The notes beneath the pieces were generated by a model. It saw nothing but the letters and a program-made list of their open reading frames with translations. It made no database searches and had not been told where the DNA came from. Source: Zarea fungicola (Eukaryota; Ascomycota; Sordariomycetes; Hypocreales; Cordycipitaceae). Taken from it: a stretch of DNA of 34,769 nt. Below are positions 10,642-20,800 of this stretch, in pieces (position 1 is the first letter of the stretch; each line of letters begins with the position of its first letter). The position numbers and the translations under genes were made by a program. The stretch is taken from assembly GCA_900169235.1 (NCBI GenBank), contig FWCC01000461.1, positions 1 through 34,769 of the forward strand. The letters run 5' to 3'.

Positions 10642-13039
10642 TTCTTTCTAGCCACCCAGAATCTAGTTACCATGGTAAGCATCTGATGCACCAATAATCA
10701 ATCATTTGGGTGGATGTAGCGTCTTTTTCGTCTTTACAATACTGCGGTATGAAAAGTATATTTGTAGCAATGCAACTTGAAGCACAAGACTAAATTAGAT
10801 GCTTGGTCGCTGCTACGGGACTCTAACGTAGCATTACAGCTGCTATCACTATAGAGTATTAGCTAGTTAACTGACTATGCACTTCGTCTTTAAATCATTA
10901 CTTTAATATATTTCAGTGAGTGTCTGGGCATTGCTTAACTGCTGTTGAGGCACTACATGACTGGCTATGTCATCTGGGAGCAAGACTCGGTGAACAGTTT
11001 TACCTTGAACGTTTACCATTCTATTCGTAGCGGGAATTATCTGCATTAGTTAATAGTCTGGGATTTTACCCAAGCGAACTCGTTAACCGCTTCGCACAAC
11101 CAGACCTTCTTAAACAATCCTGGCCCTGCTTTCACGAGGGGCCTTTATCTCCGTGCTCTCTGCATCGTTGGTGTCGTGCTGATGGCAGCTGACTTAGAGC
11201 GCACTGGCAGCACGATCGCGCTTAGACGGCGTTGCCCTGCTAGCTTAGTCTGGGGACGCCCTGGTTACATTCTCTCCGTAGCAGCAAACCAGCTGCGACT
11301 TCGGGCACGGTGCATAGGCCAGTATTACATAAACCAAGTCCTGTTCTTTCGAATATAAACCTTGAAGAAATGAATTAATTTTTTTTTTTCTAACACAGTT
11401 GCCACTGAACCTTGAGCAGCCAACAAGTGTGCTTTTTTAGGTGTGGCCGGGCAGGGGTGGTTGACGTTAGTGTCTTATTAGCCCCCCTTCTAGTTTAACG
11501 CGGCATGCATGGTTCTGAATTGGCACACAAGAAAGGGACGCACCGATGCTTTTGGATACCAAAAGATGTGATTCACCTTTGTGCATAGGTTAGAGACCGG
11601 CAAGAGTTGTCTTTTTCATTAAAATAAAAGTTTGGCATTAGATATATCCATAAGGGTGATTAGGTAGTGTTGAATCAAAAGCAGACGTCTGCACAAGGCT
11701 GTCGTGATCCTCATATCCTGCTGAAAGTTAGGCAGTTGCTAAGAACAGAGAGCACTGGGAAGCTGCTGGGCCAAAAAGCCACACCAAGGCTGCTTTCATG
11801 TAAGGCGACGCACGCACCTGTCTCGAACTATTGGCCGGAAAAGTGAGTGTATGCCACATTGGCTTCACCCAGTCTGCAATGCAAAGTGAGCTTTAGGATC
11901 ACTAGGAGCAGAAATGATGGAGAGTGCAACGTTAGCTCTGGGTAGGAAAACGAGGCTCCGTCTATAGACAAAAATACACCGAGCAGCTCGCCGCAAAATC
12001 GTTTTTATGCGACCCACGCCGCATTAGCGACATGCACGGCCCCTTTGTCCGTTAATTTACACATGAAATAGGCCGAGCTTCGCTCTGAGAAAGTTCCCGT
12101 GTCTCAAGCAGTTTGATGACCTCGCCATGGAACTTTTGCCCAGTGGTGGATCTGATTGCCTGAGCATTCGTGGCTATAGCAAGGCGTCTGGGCAGTGACC
12201 CCAGAAGTTCCAGATTTTTACGGGCCGCCAGAGGCGACCTAATATAACACTGCAGAGATCAGTAACCGAGATGACGTGTAATTGTATTCTGACTATTGAT
12301 ACCTTGCATGTCGTAGCACCCCCCGGCAAACACGGGCCAATTACCCGCGCTGTGATGATGAATAGATGGCGTAGTATTTTTAGCACATCACTAGGTGCGC
12401 GGGGCTCCCGAGGGCTGAATAGTTACTTCGAACCGGGCCATGGACGCGGGCAACTTGGGCCAATGCGTCTGATCATACCTGTTACTTACTCCATATGTCC
12501 ACTCGTAGGGCGGAGGGCGCCTATGGTAGTAAACGCTGAGATTGCGGGCTGTGCTAGCTCCTATTCTGGGGCAAGGATCTGTGCTCATCAATGGAGGAAG
12601 AACCTTTTCATCAGACTAGTCGGTACTAAAGCAGATACACTGTAAATGCGTAAAAGTTACCGTCATTAGTTACCGTTCTTTTGACTGGCCCTGCCTGAGC
12701 CCTGACCCGCTCATAGGATTCAAGCCTCACACTCTGCGTCTGCTTGTCATCCACGTCGCCGCCCGACAGGATTGTCTTTCGGCCAAGCCCGGTGCGGGGA
12801 AATGGTACGCAAAGGGCCAAAGGGCTGCATTGGTTGGGGGCTGACCCGTATACACAGCACAGCATCGAACTAGAGTTATCAGGCTAACCTTAAGGAAACC
12901 GAAATCATATCCTGCCATGACTTTGTCAGCTTTGCTAGACCACTATACAGTCGTGTTCCCTGGTAAGCAACTGCAAAATTCATTTTTTTTTGGTACAGCC
13001 CTGAGTTTTACTAACTAGTGTAGTGCAATCGCCTTTGCA
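10642..13039. other. 2.4-kb intergenic region between CFEM gene and transcription factor
   Basis: No gene can be supported. A plus-strand frame at 12271-12645 overlaps a minus-strand frame at 12391-12591, and neither has a convincing family signature. Homopolymer T runs occur near 11380 and 12981. The last few hundred bases should include the promoter of the transcription factor. Confidence 0.5.
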
Positions 13040-14290
13040 ATGGAAGACCCTGTTCTGCGCGGCTTGGTGCCTGGTGAGCTGAGCGAGCTTCGATTGGCTT
13101 GTGAAGAATGCCACAAGCGCAAGATACGCTGTCGTGTTTCACAACGCAGCTCTCGAGGCACTTGTGAAGCTTGCTTGGAAAATCAGCGACAGTGCCTGTT
13201 TTCTCTTAAATCCAAGACCGGGAGACCGAGGAAAGAAAGTACCAAAGACAATGCAAGACGACGAAGATCCAGTCCGAATCCTTGCCAGCAGTTTCCAGAA
13301 GCGACCATGTCACCTGCATTCCTAGATGAAGCGACCTCTTCTGGCGGCTCACGTGCTGGGCAGAATACAGTGCAACGGCTCTCGAGTATGAGCAATCAGA
13401 TTGATGACTATTTCTCGTCAACCTCCGGACTGAATCCATTGATATCATCGGAGCTGTCATTGTTCTCGACTATGGAACACCATACCTCCGAAAGGGGGAA
13501 AGATTTCACAGCCCCACAGAACCTCCTCTCCCAGGATGAGGACATGGCCAACGACACGTTGGTGCCTAGCCCCCTACTACCATCGCCATTTGACTGTCAT
13601 TTATTGTCAGAAAATGCCGCCGACCGAACTACTATGACAAACTGCTTTGAAGATATGCCACATGCCTCAGGTAAAGTAGCCAGTGGCTCGACAGATTTCC
13701 TCGATGTTATGCAGATCTGCAATGAGATACACAAATGCAGTCAGGACTACTCCTTGAATCTCTGTGTCGAAATTGAGCGGACTAAAATCCTGGCCATATC
13801 CTGCACCATGGACAAGCTGCTTCAAAAGGTGTTGAGGATACCGCAAGAACAGAAAAACTTGCAAGGCCGTAAAGAACAATATTGCTGGACAATATTGCGC
13901 GTGGCTGTGGACGAGGCTGTTGAGATTGCTGCCGATCTCGTTTCTTTCAACCTACAGATCGGCGAACAACGGTCGGGAAGCAGGCAGTGCAACCATATCA
14001 TTCAAGCCGACCAGTGGTCCAGTCCTATTCCGTCACCCGAGCTTGCCAACAGTCAGCTGGAAATCATGATGTTGCTTTGTCGTCTGGACCATTCCCTCTT
14101 CCACTTTGGTGCGTTCATCGCCACACAGAGTCAGAATCAGGGAAGCAATTCAAGCTGTGTTACACTTTGTAAAAGCTCCAGCGGTAGCCAGACTTGCCGA
14201 TGCCAGAAAACGGCATCGCTGAGTCGTGCTGACCAAGTAAGACGGCAAACTTGGGATTTAATAGAAAAATTGCGGGATGAGTGGCTGTAG
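13040..14290 (+). CDS. Zn2Cys6 transcription factor (AflR-like class), probable pathway regulator, 416 aa
   Basis: A single uninterrupted frame starts with ATG at 13040 (context TTGCAATGG). A zinc binuclear cluster is close to the N-terminus: Cys21-X2-Cys24-X6-Cys31-X10-Cys42-X2-Cys45-X6-Cys52. It is followed by a basic linker with an AT-hook-like GRPRK at 61-65 and a second basic patch NARRRR. The middle is Ser/Pro/acid-rich. The C-terminal third (about 220-330) is helical and resembles the regulatory portion of AflR-type proteins; it lacks the large fungal-TF domain. Proteins of this class bind CGG-containing sites as dimers and switch on one secondary-metabolite cluster. It is convergent with the HR-PKS, whose last codon is 605 bp away, so it is the natural candidate regulator. 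That role is inferred from position. Confidence 0.9.
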   Translation: MEDPVLRGLVPGELSELRLACEECHKRKIRCRVSQRSSRGTCEACLENQRQCLFSLKSKTGRPRKESTKDNARRRRSSPNPCQQFPEATMSPAFLDEATSSGGSRAGQNTVQRLSSMSNQIDDYFSSTSGLNPLISSELSLFSTMEHHTSERGKDFTAPQNLLSQDEDMANDTLVPSPLLPSPFDCHLLSENAADRTTMTNCFEDMPHASGKVASGSTDFLDVMQICNEIHKCSQDYSLNLCVEIERTKILAISCTMDKLLQKVLRIPQEQKNLQGRKEQYCWTILRVAVDEAVEIAADLVSFNLQIGEQRSGSRQCNHIIQADQWSSPIPSPELANSQLEIMMLLCRLDHSLFHFGAFIATQSQNQGSNSSCVTLCKSSSGSQTCRCQKTASLSRADQVRRQTWDLIEKLRDEWL

Positions 14291-14895
14291 AATGATGTAA
14301 TCTATCCTAAGACAAAGGGAAGCACCGCAGTAACACATGGTTAATTAAATGGGGGGGGGGAGATTGGCATCACATTAGTTATGAGATTGGTAAATTAAAT
14401 CTAAAATTTCATCGTTTCCTTTGCGGAATGAAGGACCTGTAGCTATTCCTAAAATAGCTGGACAGACTTTCTGTATCAGACCTTTTAGTCCTTCAATGTA
14501 TCGGTTCGGCGGTTAGGGTTGATTGGGCGCCTACCAGTATTGACAAGCCTCTACTCTTGGCTATCAATAGTCAGTTAGTAAGTTCAGGTTGAATACACCA
14601 TCCTGACTGTCAAAAGTTTCAGTGGGAGGTGTATAGTTAATGATTGCTCATTCTTCATTGTTCCATTCTAAGTTATCTAGACGCTATTTATGACTCGGCA
14701 GCTGTCACATGTGACACTATTCCAGCTCTGACCTTATGCCAGGCAGACGCTACATGCCTGACGATTGACATGGCTGCATCGTTCTCCATACATTTAACCC
14801 AAAATTTAACGCAGCATGTCCTTTGAATCCTTGAAAACCTTTAAGTAGGCACAGATGTCGCCAATAGCGATCTGCACCACCGATCCTAGAGCGTC
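14291..14895. other. Convergent intergenic region between transcription factor and PKS
   Basis: This is the shared 3' flank of two convergent genes. It has a run of ten G at about 14350-14359 and otherwise nothing that I can name. The short open frame at 14644-14826 lacks any recognisable feature. Confidence 0.5.
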
Positions 14896-17800
14896 TCATT
14901 GAACTAGCCCTCCTTCAACCGCTTTGGATTCCATTTTTGCAAAATTTACCTCCTCCGCGGGCTTGAATCGTCCAACCAGAAGACTGCTTTTCAGTACAAT
15001 CTTTTGAGCCAACATCGAGATGGATAGTTGAGTGACTTCAGTCACAGATATATCGCATTGGAATTCCTTTGTGAGCCACGTTTTCACCTCAACAGCCACG
15101 AGAGAGTTTACTGTGTAGCAGAGTTAGTCAATATGCCAAAAACGTTATAAAAGGGGGATTGGTACCTCCATATGTCTCCAATGGCTCTGAAGACGACAAT
15201 TCCTCCACAGGAATTACTACGGCAGCGGCGACGCGCTGCAGCAAAATATCTCGTACAATTTCGGCAGCCTGGTCGATGCTATGTGCCTTCAGCAGAGCTG
15301 CCCTGTCGAGTTCCGCTGAGGCGTTAGCCCCCCCCCGAGCAACTTTCCAGACGATTCTGAACTTGGCGTCTCGGGCCCAGACATTGCTAGTGAACATTGC
15401 TGGGTCAATTTCAGCGCCGACTAGTCCGGAGACGATCTGGGCGGATACCTTGCCGCCTCCGGTACTGCAATCCAAGATTGCCCTTTTTATGAGGAAGTGA
15501 ATGTCATGCTCGCTGATTGAAAGCTTCTGAATATGTGGCAAGTTCCAGTATTTGGGATCCTCAGTTTCTGCAAGGTAGCCCACATCACGAACAGCGCCAA
15601 GATCCAAGGCAGTCGCACTCAGGCCCCTGCGCCGGCGATAGAGGGCTAACGAGTCTTCAAACGTATTACCAGCTGAATAGTTTGCTTGTCCAGGATTTCC
15701 AATAATGCCGGAAGCGGAGGCGAGTAGGATGAAGAAATCCATGGTAGAGGGCAGCAGCTGATGAAGATTCCAGCTGCCATGAATTTTGGGCTTAATGCAT
15801 ACCTCCCAATCATCGAATGACATTTTCTCAAACAATCCATCCTACTATTATCAGCGGAGCTTTGAAATATCATGAAAATTATCAATTTAGGCTTACCCTG
15901 AGAACCATAGCACACTGGACAATGCCCTTCAATGGTGGCATTTCAGCACTGCAACGTGCAATTGCATCGGCGAGGCTTACTCGATCTGATACATCACATG
16001 CATATGCATTAGCATTGACGCCGTTGCTCCGAAGCTGATTGAGGTAGCTCTTGGCGGATTCCTTGGAGTCACCCGATTTAGTAAAGAAGGCCAAGTTCTT
16101 GGCGCCATGGTGCATAAACATGGTTGCAATGCTTCTTCCTATGCCCCCCAACCCACCAGACAACAGATATGTTGCGTCCTTGTCCAGTGAAAGCTTATGC
16201 TGGATGCGAGGTGCGACTGGGACAACATCATCGCTGTGAGTCTTGAGAAGAATCTTTCCTTGTACTTCCCCAGATCGAAGGGCTCTGAATGCTTTTGGAA
16301 TTTCTCCATAACTCATTGTAGTGATGGGATAAATGGCTCGCAGTTCACCGGATTCCAGCAATTTAAATATCTTGCGCAGAGCCTCCGCGTGTTTTTCCAT
16401 GTGGTCTTCGTAATCGGTGAGATTGAACCCGATAAAGGTGACATTTCGTAGGAACGGTTCCATGTCCAAACCTGTATTTGAAATCATATCGCGTTTACCA
16501 ATCTCCACAAAACGGCCAAAATTGGCCACGAGGTGCCAAGATTGTCGAAGGAGCTCCCCAGCAAGCGAGTTCAGGACAACGTCTACGCCACGGCCCCCGG
16601 TCATTCTCAGGATACCTTGAGCAAACGAAATGTCCCTAGAGCTGAAGATATGATCCTGGGGAATACCATATCGCCGCATCAACAGGTCTCTTTTTGCGAT
16701 GGAGCCGACACTGACGAAAATTTCGAGTCCAAAATGCTGGCATACCTGAATGGCGGCCTGGCCAACTCCACCGGCGCCAGAGTGAATGAGAATGCTCTCC
16801 CCTCGCTGAATCTTTGCCTTTTCGACAAGCCCTATCCAGGCCGTAGAGAATGGGATGATGACACCTACTGCTTCCTCATGAGTCATTGTAGATGGGACAG
16901 GGAACACCATCATTCGCCTCATACGAATGTGGGTACGGAAGGCACCGACAAATGGCCCAACCACTACCAACCTCAGTCACGATGATTAGCGACAAGAAGC
17001 AATTACTATTAACAATCAATGCCGAATTTGATACTTACCGCGGTCCCCTACTTTCAAATCCTTAACTGAAGAGCCAACGGCTGTGATGACACCCCCCATC
17101 TCGCTGCCCAAGCCACGGGGCGGCACTTCGCCCAAGACGGCCATGACGTCGACAAAATTAAGACCTATACCATTCCGGGACAAAAATAGCATACTGTTAG
17201 CACTCTCGGTGTAATATATCTGACATATGCTTGGGACCGTACCTGTATACTCAACTTGAATGTCGACCCAGTCTGGTTTCAGTTGACCTTGCATGAACTC
17301 GTCGTTGTCGACAAAGTGTAGAGAATCAAATGACCCCATCTGACGAATTGCCATTTTCAAAGGCCTTTCCGTTTGAAACAGCTTCTCCATAATGTTCCGG
17401 GGAGCCGAATCCTCGCTAGCATCAGCGGCATTGAGTCCAATGTCCTCAACTAATCGGGGAACATGCAGTAGACCCTCATCTTCTGCAAACTCCCAATCTC
17501 GCGTTTGTTGATCTGAAGTATCCCAAAGCAACGTACCGATCTCAATAACGATATCAGCCGCTCTGGAATTATACAGATCAAGGTTTGAAGACAAGTCAAG
17601 GGTGAAGATGCGGCGCGTCGAATTCTCCGATCTGATGGCGCGGAACAATCCAGTACAGACGCTGAATCCGGGCAGTGAATCTCCCGAAATATAGCCTCCT
17701 CTTGTAATCCAAAGCATTGCGGCAGGTTTTATAGCCACTTGCTGGATAGACAAGAACAGATTCTCCTTCATTGTCTCCAAAACAGGATCATCAAGCTCCA

Positions 17801-20800
17801 GAAAACATATGACGACTTTTCCATCTAGATCAGCTGCACTTTCCCAATATTCACGCTCAACATTGACGCCAAGCTTCTGCAGATTTTTTACGGTATTGTT
17901 AATCAGTTGCGTTACTGCCCTGGATTGAGATGAAGGGCAAAGAACCACGGCATGAGCAGGCTCGAATAGTAGTTCCTGCTCGGTGGAGGACACCAAAATA
18001 GAAGCTTGAATAGTGTCGGAGTATTGGAGATTATGAACAGCATAATCAACGCCTGTGAAGCCATTCTGTTTAAGAAAGCTATGCCATCCTGATTCTCCGA
18101 GATACTTCAAGCCCAGGTCATCACAATCTTCCGCCAGATCGTGCCATGACTTTGGCGAGCAACTTGGGAATGCACCAGTTTCAATCTGAGCTTTCGAGAC
18201 GGTTTGGATCACAAGTCGGCCACCAGGCTTGAGAAGTACTTTTATGGCGCGCAGAGCAGACTTTAAGTTGTAAGTAGCCAATGTCAAGTCATCCAGGATA
18301 ACATAATCCATTGTACCGGCGTTAGAACTGTGGTCTTTGACACTCTGCTCAATATTCAAAGTCCCGAACTCGGCCACTCCACGTGAAAGTTTCTGAAATG
18401 AGTTTTCGGCAAGTTCCACAGATTCGTCGCCTTTAGATGTCAAGATGTATCTGCCGATCAGATCCATATGATCCTTGAGCAGCCGCAAGATATCACTTGG
18501 AGATGATGGAATGCCAATTTCAAGAATCTGAATGCGTGGATTGACATGTCCGGCCTGCATCAGAATTCCCGCCACAGCCTCGTCAACGTGGAGTCTATTC
18601 AAACCTTCCACTGCAACATTTGAAGTTGCGACCTTTGTTAATAATGGAGGTTGAGCATTAGTTGTTTGTTGGTTCGTAATGTTGGTAGCGACCACGTTCA
18701 TAATTTTTGAATTAAGTTTTACCCCAATTTCAGTGGCTTGCAAAGCCTGCAATGATTGCATCAAACTTCTGCACCGCCCTCTCGCGGCCATTACGGCCTC
18801 TTCCAGCGAGCTGCAGGAAGCCGGTAGAATGTCCTGATGCAGCGTTTCTTGAATGAGTTGCTGTGTTACTTTGTCGCGCAAACAAAAATCCCCACAGTTT
18901 TCGCTCTCAGTCAGCCGGTTTCTGGATTGTTCCCCATTCCACCTTTGTGGCAGAAGGTGGGAGTTGTCAACCACCCACTCAATGCGTCCAAAGGGGCGCC
19001 GATTCGAAGGTGGCTTGGCCGCTGGTGCGGCGCTGGTAACTATGTCTTTTAAAACAATAAGTGGCTTCGCCCATGCAGAGTCTGAAAGCACAACTGTACC
19101 CCGCTGTTGACTCTGGTTTTTGGAAGTACGTGTCACATAGCCTTCAAGCAATGTACCCGGCGTATGCGGGATCGCGGTTGATATGAATAGACTTCCGATT
19201 GCGCTGGGCAACATAACATTGCTGCCCCGATCCATAGTATTGGATGTGCACGTTAATGCCTGGAAAGCGGCGTCAATTAATGTTGGATGAGCAGGCAGGG
19301 GATATTCAAAGAATTCCGGCATGGTAACTGCCGTGTCTGGTACAACAATTTTGCAAAAGCCATAGCCATCTCCCGCATTGAGGCTGTGGAGATTGCGAAA
19401 CGTTGGACCAAATTTCAGACCGAGCGCGGCCAGTTTGTCATATGTTCCCTTGACAGGTACAGACATGGTTGGCTTGTGTCGGACTTCTTTGTATTTTCGC
19501 CTGTGTTCCTCCCATGCCCGCTTGGCTTCTAGCCCCGCGTCCACTTCGTCTGGAGCAGTTGTGTACTTGATCTGGACCAGACCAGAGCAATGCTCGACAG
19601 CCTCTATGCCAGCCTCCTGAGAAATGATGGAAAATCGCGTCCAAGTAGACCATGAAGCCTTGGTGCCGTGATGGTGGGGATAAAACTGCATCAAGGTTGC
19701 AATTTTGGAGTCTGGAGTCTCGAGTATGATGGGTTTGTGCCACAAAACATCTCGAAACTCATAGCCTTCGATGCTCTTTTCTGGATCAGCAACCTCACGA
19801 CATCCCTCTAGGGCCATGGCAAGAAACACCGCTCCGGGCATCAGCAGTAGGTTATGTACATAGTGATCAAGCAACCACGGGATTTCTGCGGGGCTGATAA
19901 TGTTCCGCCACACTGGATGGATTCGGTTAGAAGTTACGGCAGGGATTCCAAGCAAATCAGTTCGTGGTTTGCACCGATGACTAGAATCTGTCGCTGTTAA
20001 GCTGTCATACCAGTATCGTCGATTGTGATTGAACGGATAAGATGGCAAATTGACCAAATGCTGAACTGCTCCCAATGCATCCGCATCCACGGAATTCACC
20101 CTCAACAGATCAACGTCAAACCCAAAGCTCCAGAGCCTACCAGCCGCATCTAGCGCGGTTACTTCTGCATCAGTATGTCGTTTTAGCATTGCCAGATAGC
20201 TTACGACCTTAGTATAAGACTGAGAGCCAGCGGCTAGTATTTGAGTGACAGGCCCTTGCAGCGCAGCATGAGGACCTATCTCGACGAGAAAATCCACATC
20301 GGAGAGACGCTTTCGCTTTCTGTGACTATCTTTTGGACATACAAGGGCTGTCACAGATTCGGAGAATTTGACAGGATTGACGAGATTTCGGATCCAGTAT
20401 TGCGGTCCCATTTCCGAGCCGTCAACTTTTTCTCCAGTCACGGAGGAAAAGATAGAAGTGAATGAAGAACCGGAGTGTGCGGTGACGTCTTTGATGTCAT
20501 CCAAGTATTTGTCGGCTATGATGGCCATATGCGGTGAGTGGTAAGCCGTTTTGACCTGCAATTTCCGACACCAAATGTTGTCTGCGAGCAGGAGATCTTT
20601 GACTCTTTCAATGACTGAGACATCCCCAGAGACAGTAACACTCTCTGGGCTGTTGATACAAGCAACAATAGCTTGGCCATTTCTATCACTGTTCGCGAGA
20701 TTTATGTATTTCCAAGCTTCACTTTCTGGCAAGGCCACGGCTATCATGGCTCCAGGGCGGTCCGGTGCCAGATGGGGTATCATGGCCGAGCGCAGACCCC

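Noticed and set aside
10388..10651. 87-codon plus-strand frame over the CFEM second exon
   Set aside because: It is the wrong frame. The correct one continues the CFEM protein and ends in a GPI signal.
12271..12645. 124-codon plus-strand frame and overlapping 12391-12591 minus-strand frame; the latter has EWTYGVSNRYDQTHWPKLP, faintly like an alpha-carbonic anhydrase N-terminus
   Set aside because: The QSPI block and zinc-binding histidines of carbonic anhydrase do not follow in any frame. The plus frame has no domain features.
16533..16985. 150-codon plus-strand frame
   Set aside because: It is the antisense shadow of the PKS enoylreductase exon, which carries clear catalytic motifs.
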